The translations under genes and the position numbers were made by a program. From assembly GCF_900107975.1 (NCBI RefSeq), contig NZ_FNVF01000003.1, positions 315,155 to 379,154 on the forward strand: a DNA stretch of 64,000 nucleotides, written 5' to 3'. Below, in pieces: positions 1 through 8,248 of the stretch (position 1 is the first letter of the stretch; every line of letters begins with the position of its first letter). Source of the DNA: Paenibacillus sp. UNC499MF (GTDB lineage: Bacteria; Bacillota; Bacilli; Paenibacillales; NBRC-103111). The notes beneath the pieces are model-generated. The model was given only the letters and a program-made list of their open reading frames with translations. It made no database searches and was not told the origin of the DNA.

Positions 1-690
1 AGTCTTGGCGTGCCGCCACAGCCCGCTCGCGAGGAGCAGTTCCGCGGCGCGGGCCGGGTCCGCGCCGCCCACCATGCGCTGGAGCTCCGCGCGTACGCGC
101 TCCATCGCGATGTGACGCAGCAGAGGGGCCTGCCGCAGCAGAGCCTGCCACGTGGCCTCTTCGATGCAGAGGCCGTATTCGGCCGTGAAACGGATGCAGC
201 GCAGCATCCTCAAGGCGTCCTCCCCGAAACGCTCGGACGCCTCCCCAACGCATCTCAGAACGCCTCTGTCCATATCGCTCCGCCCTTCGAACGGATCGAT
301 CAGGCTTCCATCCGCGTCCATGGCCATGGCGTTCATCGTAAAGTCGCGCCTTTTCAAATCTTCTTCCAAGTCCGTAATATATTCGACCTCCGCCGGCCTG
401 CGGAATCCCTCGTATTCCGTTTCCTTCCGGAAGGTTGTCACTTCAAAACTGTAAGCCCCCGTAAGAACGGTTACCGTGCCGTGCTGAAGCCCTGTAGGCA
501 CCGTCTTGGGGAAGGCTTCCATCACTTCTTCGGGTTTGGCCGAAGTTGCGATATCCACGTCTTTTACGGGCCGTCCCAGGACGTAATCCCTGACAAACCC
601 GCCGACGAAATAAGCCTCATGCCGCCGGGACCGCAGCTTCTCGAGCACACGGCGCCCTTCCTCGATCATGGTCCGGTTTTTCTCTTCCAT
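1..690 (-). CDS. cca: CCA tRNA nucleotidyltransferase (partial, C-terminus beyond window)
   Basis: Adds or repairs the 3' CCA of tRNA in the cytoplasm. Only the first 230 codons are inside the window; the frame is open to base 1. The N-terminus reads EAYFVGGFVRDYVLGRPVKD (around residues 25-44) followed by VDIATS, the class II nucleotidyltransferase signature with the two catalytic Asp residues. RRDFTMNAMA and DPFEGRSDM follow, as in the CCA/poly(A) polymerase family. The start ATG at 690 sits behind GGAAGGAAGAG. It is the last gene after bshA in a run mgsA-bshB1-bshA-cca, the B. subtilis order (papS/cca). Identity is secure; length cannot be judged. Confidence 0.93.
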   Translation of the reverse strand, partial: MEEKNRTMIEEGRRVLEKLRSRRHEAYFVGGFVRDYVLGRPVKDVDIATSAKPEEVMEAFPKTVPTGLQHGTVTVLTGAYSFEVTTFRKETEYEGFRRPAEVEYITDLEEDLKRRDFTMNAMAMDADGSLIDPFEGRSDMDRGVLRCVGEASERFGEDALRMLRCIRFTAEYGLCIEEATWQALLRQAPLLRHIAMERVRAELQRMVGGADPARAAELLLASGLWRHAKT

Positions 691-724
691 GGTATGTACT
701 CTTCCTTCCGTTACCGGAACACGC

Positions 725-1903
725 TTAGCTTTCCGCGCAAGCTTGTTTGTCCACCCGGTGCGACGGAGGCAGTTCTTTTCCGAGAACCCGGTAATAAATT
801 TCCTCGTATTGCATCGTGATCCAGTCGTTGCAGAACGTCGTGCGGGCGCGGTTCAGGCATGCGGCCGACATTTTTTCGTACGCCTGCGGATCACGGAGCA
901 GCTCGACCGCATACTCCGCCATTTTCTCGGTATCGCCGATTTCCGCCAGAAAGCCGGTCTCCCCGTGCGTTACGAGTTCGGGAATGCCGCCCGCTATCGA
1001 ACCGACTGTCGGCACGCCGCAGGCCATCGCTTCCAGAGCGACAAGCCCGAAGCTTTCTTTTTCCGAAGGCAGAAGCATAACGTCACCCAGGGAAATAAGC
1101 TGCGCCACATCATCTTGTTTGCCGCAAAATTTGACCCGGTCGCTAAGGCCCAGTTCTTTCACGTACGAAATCACTTTGGACAGCTCCGGTCCTTCGCCTA
1201 CAAAAAGAAGGCGGCTCGGAATTTTTTCGCTGACGCGCTTGAAAATATCGACGACGTCCGTGACCCTTTTGACCGGCCGGAAATTCGAAATATGCAGCAA
1301 AATTTTCTCGTCGTCCCGGGCGAATTCCTTCCGCAGCGACTTCACGTCACGCGGGTAATAGACCCGCTTGTCCACAAAATTATAGGTCAAATCGATGTCC
1401 CTGGAAATATCGAGCGTTTCTCTCGTTTCCGCGATGAGATCATTGGATACGGCCGTAACCGCATCGCTCTCGTTAATGGCGTACCGGATCAGATCGCTGA
1501 TGGACTGATCTTGGGCAAGTACCGTAATATCCGTCCCGTGAAGGGTCGTAACGACTTTCAGATCCGGGCCTACCATCTGCTTGGCCAGCAGCGCACAAAC
1601 GGCATGAGGAATCGCGTAATGAACGTGCAGAAGATCCAGCTTCTGCATCTGAGCGACCTGCGCAAGCTTGCTCGCGAGGGACAAATCGTATGGAGGGTAG
1701 CGGAAAACGTAATAATCGCTGACCTCTACCTCGTGATAATAGATGTTTCTATGAAATTTACCCAGCCGGAAAGGCATGCTGTGCGTAATAAAGTGGACCT
1801 CGTGGCCTTTTTCCGCGAGCAGCTTGCCGAGTTCTGTCGCAACCACTCCGGAACCTCCCAGCGTAGGGTAGCACGTGATTCCGATTTTGAGCTTGTCGTT
1901 CAT
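725..1903 (-). CDS. bshA: N-acetyl-alpha-D-glucosaminyl L-malate synthase BshA
   Basis: GT4-type glycosyltransferase that joins UDP-GlcNAc and L-malate, the first step of bacillithiol synthesis. The 392-residue protein has a glycine-rich N-terminal loop (YPTLGGSG, about residues 12-19) and the C-terminal donor-site segment EKESFGLVALEAMACG, an E-x7-E motif typical of GT4 enzymes. It lies 2 nt downstream of bshB1, whose product acts next in the pathway, so both are likely cotranscribed. The start ATG at 1903 follows AAGGAA. The bshB1 neighbour and family length support BshA rather than a generic glycosyltransferase. Confidence 0.94.
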   Translation of the reverse strand: MNDKLKIGITCYPTLGGSGVVATELGKLLAEKGHEVHFITHSMPFRLGKFHRNIYYHEVEVSDYYVFRYPPYDLSLASKLAQVAQMQKLDLLHVHYAIPHAVCALLAKQMVGPDLKVVTTLHGTDITVLAQDQSISDLIRYAINESDAVTAVSNDLIAETRETLDISRDIDLTYNFVDKRVYYPRDVKSLRKEFARDDEKILLHISNFRPVKRVTDVVDIFKRVSEKIPSRLLFVGEGPELSKVISYVKELGLSDRVKFCGKQDDVAQLISLGDVMLLPSEKESFGLVALEAMACGVPTVGSIAGGIPELVTHGETGFLAEIGDTEKMAEYAVELLRDPQAYEKMSAACLNRARTTFCNDWITMQYEEIYYRVLGKELPPSHRVDKQACAES

Positions 1904-1905
1904 GC

Positions 1906-2622
1906 TCAGGTTCCTTTCTTGGGCAGAAAGTATTGAAGTGCAACGGGCAGCTTGGACATAAATCCTTCCGCGTAAGCCATCATCCGCTTCTGTCCCAGCA
2001 GCGCGTCTCTTGCTTCCACGCGTTCCACGTAATTCCGGTTCAGAGGCGTCAGCACGATGTCTTCCCCGACCTGAGGAGGCGTGAATTGGGAACGGTAAGC
2101 TTGTAACACTTCTTTCTTGCCGGGGTATGTGTCCGAAACATCCACAACGATGTCCGGGTCAACCGTATCGTTTATGAAATAAAAGAAAAGGCTATCGACT
2201 TGAAAAGCTTCGGTTTCAGGCAAATACCGTCTGAGTTTGGCGTTGAAAACCGCTTCCTGGACCAGATGCGAGCACGCGATATGATCGGGATGACGGTCTT
2301 CCCAGTAAGGCGCAAACACGATTTTCGGTTTTCTCAGCCGGATTTCCTTCGTTATCGCGTCAATCTGATCCTTCGAGCCGGGTGATAAGCCCCGGTCGGG
2401 AAGGCCCAGATTGGAACGGAGCACAATCCCCATCGCTTCCGCGGCCTTGTTCGCTTCTTCCAGCCGGTTTTCAGGCGTTCCGTTCGAAGACATTTCGGAC
2501 CGGGTCAGATCGCACAAGCCTACGGTATAACCCGCTTTTGTGTGCTTCAGAATGGTACCGCCCATTCCGATCTCCGCATCATCCGCATGCGCTCCGAATA
2601 CAAGGATATCGACGGTCTGCAT
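1906..2622 (-). CDS. bshB1: Bacillithiol biosynthesis deacetylase BshB1
   Basis: Zinc-dependent LmbE/PIG-L-type deacetylase that removes the acetyl group from GlcNAc-malate in bacillithiol synthesis. The 238-residue protein begins with the metal site GAHADDAEIG (His12, Asp14/Asp15) and has a second His/Asp cluster, EDRHPDHIACS, near residue 113. Its ATG overlaps the mgsA stop as TAATG, and bshA follows 2 nt later, indicating coupled translation of mgsA-bshB1-bshA. A BshB2-type paralogue is possible in principle, but the bshA linkage fits BshB1. Confidence 0.93.
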   Translation of the reverse strand: MQTVDILVFGAHADDAEIGMGGTILKHTKAGYTVGLCDLTRSEMSSNGTPENRLEEANKAAEAMGIVLRSNLGLPDRGLSPGSKDQIDAITKEIRLRKPKIVFAPYWEDRHPDHIACSHLVQEAVFNAKLRRYLPETEAFQVDSLFFYFINDTVDPDIVVDVSDTYPGKKEVLQAYRSQFTPPQVGEDIVLTPLNRNYVERVEARDALLGQKRMMAYAEGFMSKLPVALQYFLPKKGT

Positions 2623-3044
2623 TACGCTTCACCCGGCTTGTACTTGTGGACAAGCTCCCGCCACGCGAAATCCCCTCTGTCCAGAGCGCGGACAAGAAGC
2701 TCCGCGGTAGCGATATTCGTGGCGACGGGGATGCCCATTACGTCGGATAAACGGAGCAGAGCGATGATATCCGGTTCATGAGGCTGGGCCATCAAAGGAT
2801 CCCGGAGGAAAATAATGAGATCCATCTCGTTTTGAGCTACCATCGCACCGATCTGCTGATCCCCGCCTAGGGGGCCTGACATAAACCGGTGGATCGTCAA
2901 ACTTGTATTTTCCATAATCCGTTGTCCCGTAGTTCCGGTTGCGAAAAGCCGGTTCCCATCGAACACCTTTTCATAGGCGGTTACGAAATTGACCATCTCG
3001 TCTTTCTTGCGGTCGTGGGCGATTAAGGCAATATTTAAGCTCAC
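2622..3044 (-). CDS. mgsA: Methylglyoxal synthase
   Basis: Converts dihydroxyacetone phosphate to methylglyoxal and phosphate. The 140-residue protein shows the family landmarks [14 protein letters not shown] at the N-terminus, TGTTGQRIM (phosphate binding), [12 protein letters not shown] with the catalytic Asp, and IFLRDPL. The start is GTG at 3044 behind GGGAGAG (7 nt). A TAATG overlap joins it to bshB1. Placement beside bacillithiol genes is notable because bacillithiol takes part in methylglyoxal detoxification; this is known of the pathway, not shown here. Confidence 0.95.
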   Translation of the reverse strand: MSLNIALIAHDRKKDEMVNFVTAYEKVFDGNRLFATGTTGQRIMENTSLTIHRFMSGPLGGDQQIGAMVAQNEMDLIIFLRDPLMAQPHEPDIIALLRLSDVMGIPVATNIATAELLVRALDRGDFAWRELVHKYKPGEA

Positions 3045-3160
3045 TTGTAAACTCTCCCTTCCCTGCCTTCAGGGGGCCTGCTGATATGTATGTTTCGTAG
3101 AGGAGCATGAAAAAAAAGGATAGTAGGTAGTCCGCATGCGGGAATGAGAAATTCAGCCAA

Positions 3161-3967
3161 TCAGTCGATAAAATGCTCGAACCCGTAGATCATGCCTTCA
3201 TAAGTCATCACTTTATGCACGGCCGTATTGACGCCTGGCATGTAAGCCGCCCGCTCGTAAGAATCATGACGGATTTTAAGCGATTCTCCGTATGCGCCCA
3301 TAATAACCTCCTGCTGGGCAAAAACACCCGGAAGCCGGACACTGTGGATACGGAAGCCGTTATAATAAGCTCCGCGCGCTCCTTCAAGCTGTTCCTCTTC
3401 CTTCGGATTACCTTGCCGGAATTCTTCCCGGTTTTTGGAGATCAGTTCCGCTGTTTTGACGGAAGTGCCCGAAGGAGCATCAAGCTTCTGGTCCCCGTGA
3501 TATTCGATAATTTCCAGATGAGGAAAATATTTTGCCGCCTGGGAAGCGAATTTCATCATCAAAATAGCGCCGATGGAGAAATTGGGAGCGATCAGTCCGC
3601 CGATTTTTTTCTCCTTGCATTGTTTGTCCAACTCTTCGATATCCCGTGTCGTAAAACCCGTCGTTCCGATTACCGGTCTTACGCCGTGACGGATAGCCAG
3701 CGCCGTATTGGCGAAAGCGCTCTGAGGCCCGGTGAAGTCAACCAGAACGTCCGCTTTGCCTTCAACCATAGCCAGTTCCAGATCGTTGGACATTTTTACG
3801 CCGCAATCCGGAAGGCCCACCAGAGAAGCCGCGTCTACCGGACCGGAGGACCGGTCAACGGCAGCCACCAGCTTTAATGAAGAATCTCCGAGCACCATTT
3901 TTACTACTTCACGGCCCATCCGTCCGCTTGCTCCGGCAACCGCTACTTTAATTACTTCCTGAGTCAT
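3161..3967 (-). CDS. dapB: 4-hydroxy-tetrahydrodipicolinate reductase DapB
   Basis: NAD(P)H-dependent reductase of the lysine/diaminopimelate/dipicolinate pathway. The N-terminal nucleotide loop is VAGASGRMGREVV. The catalytic segment EYHGDQKLDAPSGTS keeps the catalytic His and Lys (E. coli His159/Lys163), although the second His of the usual HH pair is Gly. NFSIGAILMMKF is also typical. The start is ATG at 3967, 8 nt after GGGCGG; an in-frame GTG at 3970 is only 5 nt away and less likely. At 268 aa it has family length. Gene order next to mgsA matches B. subtilis. Confidence 0.95.
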   Translation of the reverse strand: MTQEVIKVAVAGASGRMGREVVKMVLGDSSLKLVAAVDRSSGPVDAASLVGLPDCGVKMSNDLELAMVEGKADVLVDFTGPQSAFANTALAIRHGVRPVIGTTGFTTRDIEELDKQCKEKKIGGLIAPNFSIGAILMMKFASQAAKYFPHLEIIEYHGDQKLDAPSGTSVKTAELISKNREEFRQGNPKEEEQLEGARGAYYNGFRIHSVRLPGVFAQQEVIMGAYGESLKIRHDSYERAAYMPGVNTAVHKVMTYEGMIYGFEHFID

Positions 3968-4001
3968 CACATATACCGCCCTTTCTTATCTTGTGCAGTG
4001 T

Positions 4002-4523
4002 TTAAGGTTTCAAATACTGGCGCAGCTTCCTGCGGTACTCATCCAGCAGTTCCGCGGCTGCCTTATTCAGCGGTTCAAGGCGTATGGCCTCTTCGGCCGC
4101 ATGTACGGCCAGATCAAAGTCGCTTACACCCGCGTAAGCGGCTGCAAGCTTCAAGCAGGCCTCGGCACTGAGGGGATCCAGGGCAGCCGCCTGCTTCAGC
4201 AGAACGATCGCGGTTTTAAGCTGCTCCCTATCCTTGCTTTGGTCCAGACACTTGTCCGCTTCCGCAATCAGTGCTTTGGCTTTCAGTGTAGTGAGATGAT
4301 ACTCATAAGCTTCGCTTTCGGGCTCCAGTCCGTAAGCGTCGACCGCATGCTCGATCGCTTTCGCGAGCTTTCCGCTCCTGGCGTACGTAATCGAAAGCTT
4401 ATAATGATAAGAAGCGTTGCCTGGCTCCGATAAAACCGCCTTTTCGAACCAAGTGATCGCTTCTTCAAAATCATTGTTCAGAATAGCCTCGTAAGCCTTC
4501 TGAATTTCGTGTTCCCCGTCCAT
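4002..4523 (-). CDS. Tetratricopeptide-repeat protein
   Basis: A soluble protein of 173 aa built from about four TPR-like helical repeats, for example AYEAILNNDFEEAITWFEKA followed by three more blocks ending SDFDLAVHAAEEAIRLEP. TPR proteins act as scaffolds; no specific partner can be named. The frame is open further upstream, but ATG at 4523 lies 8 nt after AAGGAGG and is chosen. It sits between the MazG-type gene and dapB, all on the same strand with short gaps. Confidence 0.75.
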   Translation of the reverse strand: MDGEHEIQKAYEAILNNDFEEAITWFEKAVLSEPGNASYHYKLSITYARSGKLAKAIEHAVDAYGLEPESEAYEYHLTTLKAKALIAEADKCLDQSKDREQLKTAIVLLKQAAALDPLSAEACLKLAAAYAGVSDFDLAVHAAEEAIRLEPLNKAAAELLDEYRRKLRQYLKP

Positions 4524-4578
4524 CCGTCCATCCTCCTTCCGCCCGCAAAAGAGCCGGGGATGGTACAGCATATGAGGT

Positions 4579-4917
4579 TTAGTCGGAATCGGTGTTTATT
4601 TTCGTCCACCTGTCCGCATCCCGGGTGTTGAACTTCTTCATCACTTTATCGTGCGCTTCCGTTAAATCAATCCCCAGTGAATTGGCGAAGCAGATGGTGA
4701 TAAATAAAATGTCACCGAGCTCCAGTTCTATCGAATTTTCTTCTTCGGTTGCTTTTTTAGGCTTTTCCCCGAACTGGTGATTGACTTCCCTGGCCAATTC
4801 CCCGACTTCCTCGGACATTCTGGCCAGCATGGCAAGAGGACTGAAATAGCCTTCTTTAAACTGCGATATGTATGTATCCACTTCCTGCTGCAGATCCTTC
4901 ATTGAACGTTCCGCCAT
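4579..4917 (-). CDS. ypjD: MazG-type nucleotide pyrophosphohydrolase (YpjD-like)
   Basis: Short all-alpha NTP pyrophosphohydrolase of the MazG/dUTPase superfamily, 112 aa. The metal-binding pattern is visible: EEVGELAREV (the first ExxE pair) and ELELGDILFITICFANSLG (the second ExxD pair). Such enzymes hydrolyse non-canonical nucleoside triphosphates; the substrate here is unknown. B. subtilis has ypjD beside dapB, the same placement. The start ATG at 4917 lies about 9 nt from AGAGAGG. A TATAAT sequence without a clear -35 lies upstream near 4972. Confidence 0.85.
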   Translation of the reverse strand: MAERSMKDLQQEVDTYISQFKEGYFSPLAMLARMSEEVGELAREVNHQFGEKPKKATEEENSIELELGDILFITICFANSLGIDLTEAHDKVMKKFNTRDADRWTKINTDSD

Positions 4918-5093
4918 AAAAAGGGGCCTCTCTTTCTTTCCAGCCTAACTTAAATCTTACCAACATCTTATTATAGACTCGTTTTTATTGCAATTTTCGA
5001 TTTTCGGACAACACTTTCCTTGTATGACATTCAGACTACAGGGAAAACCAAAGATAAGCAGCAAGCGAAGTCATACAAGAAGGCGGGATTCAG

Positions 5094-5525
5094 ATGAAAC
5101 GGCTGTACAGTTTTTCGCTCTGCGCAATGATGCTCTTATCCGTATGCGGCACCTGCATCGCGCAATCCGCTGAGCGGGGCATAAAGGGAGAACCCGGAAC
5201 GCTCGGTTATCCCGGTAATCAGCCCTCATCCTACGGAACTCAGCCGGTCAAGTCCGGCATCAGCGGGTCCACCGGAACGGCCGATCCGTCTGAGTATTCT
5301 AACGGCGGCGTAGGCACCAGTTTGCCCCAGCCTCCGCTGGATCCGACTCCTAAGCCGGGCGATTACCCTCCGTCCAAACCATATAACGTCAATCTGATGC
5401 AGTTCGATTCCAAAGTATCCGACTCCGCAAGGAGGGACGATCCCGACTGGGACTGGCTGGGCTTTATAGGTCTGCTCGGATTGGCCGGATTTGTGGGTAA
5501 ATATCGCAAAAAAGAATTTTACTAA
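5094..5525 (+). CDS. Secreted WGxxGxxG-type anchored protein
   Basis: Plus-strand gene for a 143-aa protein with a signal peptide (positively charged MKRLYS, a hydrophobic stretch, then cleavage probably after the TCIAQSA region). The middle is low-complexity, rich in Gly, Pro, Ser and Asn, and likely disordered. The C-terminus is DWDWLGFIGLLGLAGFVGKY followed by RKKEFY: a short Gly-rich membrane segment with a basic tail, resembling WGxxGxxG C-terminal anchors. The start ATG follows AAGAAGGCGGG. It is probably tethered outside the membrane; function is unknown. An intrinsic terminator follows at 5551. Confidence 0.7.
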   Translation: MKRLYSFSLCAMMLLSVCGTCIAQSAERGIKGEPGTLGYPGNQPSSYGTQPVKSGISGSTGTADPSEYSNGGVGTSLPQPPLDPTPKPGDYPPSKPYNVNLMQFDSKVSDSARRDDPDWDWLGFIGLLGLAGFVGKYRKKEFY

Positions 5526-5550
5526 CGGTTTTTCTTCCCATGCAAAAAAA

Positions 5551-5586
5551 AAACAGGCCAAAGAACCGAACGGCCTGTTTTTCCTT
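5551..5586 (+). terminator. Rho-independent terminator after the WGxxGxxG gene
   Basis: 9-bp perfect stem AAACAGGCC / GGCCTGTTT with a 12-nt loop, followed by a T-rich tract. Confidence 0.85.
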
Positions 5587-5625
5587 ATGAGTGGCAGGGA
5601 AAGCTATGTTCCCGCGGGGACCCGG

Positions 5626-5654
5626 ATGACAACGGACCCGAATTTCATTACAAT
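5626..5654 (+). promoter_or_regulatory. Sigma-A promoter for the YitT-family gene
   Basis: ATGACA at 5626-5631, a 17-nt spacer and TACAAT at 5649-5654, each one base from consensus. It lies just upstream of the plus-strand gene starting at 5698. Confidence 0.6.
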
Positions 5655-5697
5655 AGGATTGGTGATTAGTGGCAAGACCGGGAAGGAGGAAACAATC

Positions 5698-6576
5698 ATG
5701 GCCCTGGCATTAAAAGATAAGACAATGCCGTATTTGAAGCAGTTTTTGCCGATCGCATTCGGAACCGCCATCTTTTCGTTCGGGGTGCATTATTTTGTCA
5801 TTCCCAATGAGCTTATGGAAGGCGGACTAACGGGCATCTCGCTGCTTCTGCACTATATTTTCCAGCTTCCGCCTTCCGCAACGACGCTCGTTCTGAATGT
5901 GCCGCTCTTTTACTTGGGATGGAGACATTTCGGCTCCAAAGCTATGGTCTATACGATTTTCGGCTCTCTTTCTTCGTCGTTTTTCTTATGGGTTATGGAA
6001 ATCATGATCGGCAAAGGATGGATTATCCCCTTCATCACCAAGCAGGATTATTTGCTTGCCGCATTATATGCGGGCTTTACGATAGGCCTTGGACTCGGCA
6101 TCGTATTTCGTTTCGGGGGGACGACCGGGGGATCGGATATTCTTGCCCAGCTCGGCAACAAGTGGAAGGGCTGGAGCGTCGGGCAGGTCATCCTGCTGAT
6201 CGACCTCATCGTTATCGGGACGTCTTTACTCTACATACCGAAGGAAAAAGTACTCTACTCACTGGTCAGCGTGTTTATCGGCTCCAAAATGATCGACTAC
6301 ATCACGGAGGGCTCGCATTCCGCCAAAGCATTTACGATCATTACCAATGATGCGGAACAAGTCTCACAGATGATTCAAAAGGAATTGGACCGGGGGGTCA
6401 CCCTTTTCCCGGCCAAGGGAGCTTTCTCCCGGCAAGAGAAAGAAGTGGTCTACTGCGTAGTCTACCGGCAGGAAATGCGGCGGCTTAAGGAACTGGTCAA
6501 ATCCATTGATCCTACCGCATTCATCATTATCAATGAAGTGCACGAAGTACTGGGAGAAGGCTTCAAGGTTGACTAG
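5698..6576 (+). CDS. ypjC: YitT-family integral membrane protein (YpjC-like)
   Basis: 292-aa membrane protein with several hydrophobic helices in the first ~190 residues (e.g. AIFSFGVHYFVIP, LLAALYAGFTIGLGLGIVF) and a soluble C-terminal domain of the DUF2179 type (FTIITNDAEQVSQMI ... GEGFKVD). RFGGTTGGSDILAQL is typical of the YitT family. The transported substrate is unknown. The start is ATG at 5698, 8 nt after GGAGG; the frame is open upstream through the preceding terminator but that part is not coding. Its stop overlaps the convergent ypjB stop. B. subtilis has ypjC at this location. Confidence 0.85.
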   Translation: MALALKDKTMPYLKQFLPIAFGTAIFSFGVHYFVIPNELMEGGLTGISLLLHYIFQLPPSATTLVLNVPLFYLGWRHFGSKAMVYTIFGSLSSSFFLWVMEIMIGKGWIIPFITKQDYLLAALYAGFTIGLGLGIVFRFGGTTGGSDILAQLGNKWKGWSVGQVILLIDLIVIGTSLLYIPKEKVLYSLVSVFIGSKMIDYITEGSHSAKAFTIITNDAEQVSQMIQKELDRGVTLFPAKGAFSRQEKEVVYCVVYRQEMRRLKELVKSIDPTAFIIINEVHEVLGEGFKVD

Positions 6577-7442
6577 AAGCCTTCTTTATTTTTGTCCCGG
6601 ACGGTGTCGTAACCGGGCTTCAGCCGGAACATCCTCCAGCCGGCAAACAGCAGGACGCCGATGATGAACGCTCCGACTCCGAGCGACCAGAAAACGGGTT
6701 CCTGCGTGTCGGGCAGCGGCAGAAAAGCTTCGCGGTCGGAACGGCCGAATATCCCGTCGATCGTTTTCCCGAACTCCTCCGAGGCTCGAAGCACATTCGC
6801 CTTGTCGGGAGCGGGCGCGGACAGTTCCTTTCTCATGAACACGAGCAGGGAATCCAGCTTCTCCACTTCCGCGGGAGCACGGCTGATAAGCAGCGCCGGA
6901 CGAATCGTCGACATATGCCGGTACAGCTTGTTATAGTCCAGTAAAGCTTCAAGTTTTTTGCGGGCCGCCACGTTCGTGTCGATCCGCTTCAGATCATCTT
7001 TGATCAGCTTGTAGTACTGAAGCCACATCGGCTGTCCCCGGTGGGTCAGCGCGTCGGCGGCCAGTCTTATTTTTGCGGCGGCAAAGCGCGCTTCATCCAG
7101 GGAAAAAGAAACAGAGGCATAGGTTTTCTTCGCCTCCGTGATCGTTTCCGTCAGAGCGTGCAAACCTTCTATCGTAATCGAACCGTCATACGTCAGCTTC
7201 GTCGCAAGATCTCCGAGCTGCTCCAGTTCGATTCTGGCTTCGGTCGTTTTCCCCTGCTCCGACAGCTTGTACAGCTGTTCCGCGGCTTCATTCAAGGATT
7301 CAGCCGTCTTCATTTGAACCGGAGTCATCGATGCCGCGGGAACCGCTTCTTTCGGAGCGGGCGCGCATCCGGTTGCTACCGAAGTGAAGATTGCCCATGC
7401 TCCGAGCAATCCGATGATCCGCCTGCAAGATCTAAACAACAT
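6573..7442 (-). CDS. ypjB: Sporulation protein YpjB, membrane-anchored lipoprotein
   Basis: 289-aa protein resembling the sporulation-linked YpjB family. It has an N-terminal lipoprotein signal with lipobox VATGC (Cys at about residue 26), a helical soluble middle, and a C-terminal transmembrane segment (VFWSLGVGAFIIGVLLFAGW) with a short basic tail. It therefore probably faces outside, held at both ends. It follows ypjA by 43 nt. The SD (GGAGGG) and the ATG lie inside one arm of a perfect 16-bp inverted repeat (7441-7485), which suggests translation coupled to ypjA. Its biochemical role is unknown. Confidence 0.82.
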   Translation of the reverse strand: MLFRSCRRIIGLLGAWAIFTSVATGCAPAPKEAVPAASMTPVQMKTAESLNEAAEQLYKLSEQGKTTEARIELEQLGDLATKLTYDGSITIEGLHALTETITEAKKTYASVSFSLDEARFAAAKIRLAADALTHRGQPMWLQYYKLIKDDLKRIDTNVAARKKLEALLDYNKLYRHMSTIRPALLISRAPAEVEKLDSLLVFMRKELSAPAPDKANVLRASEEFGKTIDGIFGRSDREAFLPLPDTQEPVFWSLGVGAFIIGVLLFAGWRMFRLKPGYDTVRDKNKEGF

Positions 7443-7485
7443 GTGGACATCCCTCCTACCACATCATATGGAGGGATGTCCACAT
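7441..7485 (-). promoter_or_regulatory. Perfect 16-bp inverted repeat burying the ypjB ribosome binding site
   Basis: Arms 7441-7456 and 7470-7485 are perfectly complementary, with a 13-nt spacer. On the minus-strand mRNA the second arm holds the GGAGGG SD of ypjB and most of its ATG. The first arm starts right after the ypjA TAA (7486-7488). There is no T-tract, so it is not a terminator; it is likely a translational-coupling hairpin. Confidence 0.7.
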
Positions 7486-8145
7486 TTAGACCTTGCGTTG
7501 CCGGTGTTTTTGATAAGGCAGCCAAGCAAGCGCCACAAGAATGCCCGCAGCGCTTAAACCGATCGTAAACCACTGGATCGTATCCAGATGTGGCATGAGA
7601 ACCTCGGAAAGTCTGGGGAAAATTCCTCTCGTGTAGTCCATAAAGTCGTTCGCGAACACCCAAACGGCTACCAGAATCAAGGCAGGAACCGAGTAGGTCA
7701 TTACCGACGCGAATAAAAGCGCCTCAACCGCCATACCCAGATGAGAAAGGGTAAGCATCCAATCCTGCCAGGCGATCGGATCTCCCAGCGCATAGCCTGA
7801 CCAGATCATGGCTACGGCCCAGATCCCGTACTTGAAGGAAGTCACAAGTCCGAACGCTTCGATAAATCCCCGCAGCAGCGACCGTTTCCCCAATCCGACT
7901 CCGTTCGTCCGTTCGTCGCTTAACAGATAAAGAAGGGTAAGCGTAAAAAACAGGCTTGCCGTCGGGCTGTCCGGGACAAAAGGCAGATACCAGAGAGGCT
8001 CAAAATCATACGTATCTATCAGCTGATATTTATACCAATAGTAGCCGTATACCGTTCCTAAAGCATTAATCCAAAACAGCAGCCAAAGCATAGGCCGGCT
8101 TCTCAAGAGAGTAAGCGCCTGATGCAGGGTGGCATTCTTTGTCAT
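7486..8145 (-). CDS. ypjA: DUF1405 integral membrane protein (YpjA-like)
   Basis: 219-aa membrane protein with about six hydrophobic helices (e.g. MLWLLFWINALGTVYGYYWY near the N-terminus and FTIGLSAAGILVALAWLPY at the C-terminus). It resembles the DUF1405/YpjA family, placed beside qcrC in B. subtilis as here. No catalytic motif is visible. The start is ATG at 8145, 7 nt after GAGGGGAG; the open frame upstream runs back into the qcrC terminator hairpin and is excluded. It is transcribed ahead of ypjB. Confidence 0.82.
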   Translation of the reverse strand: MTKNATLHQALTLLRSRPMLWLLFWINALGTVYGYYWYKYQLIDTYDFEPLWYLPFVPDSPTASLFFTLTLLYLLSDERTNGVGLGKRSLLRGFIEAFGLVTSFKYGIWAVAMIWSGYALGDPIAWQDWMLTLSHLGMAVEALLFASVMTYSVPALILVAVWVFANDFMDYTRGIFPRLSEVLMPHLDTIQWFTIGLSAAGILVALAWLPYQKHRQRKV

Positions 8146-8203
8146 CCTTCTGCTCCCCTCGGAAATCCGGCTAACGGATCTCTTGCGTACATTTTTCATT
8201 TTA

Positions 8204-8240
8204 CAAAAAAACCTGACCGTCTGCATACGGTCAGGTTTTT
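8204..8240 (-). terminator. Terminator after qcrABC
   Basis: 10-bp perfect stem ACCTGACCGT / ACGGTCAGGT with a 6-nt loop and T-runs on both sides, so it can work in either direction. It closes the qcr operon on the minus strand. Confidence 0.88.
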
Positions 8241-8248
8241 AGACTTGC

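Noticed and set aside
668-1936. Long plus-strand open frame opposite bshA
   Set aside because: Exact antisense shadow of a well-supported gene; no SD and no recognisable protein features.
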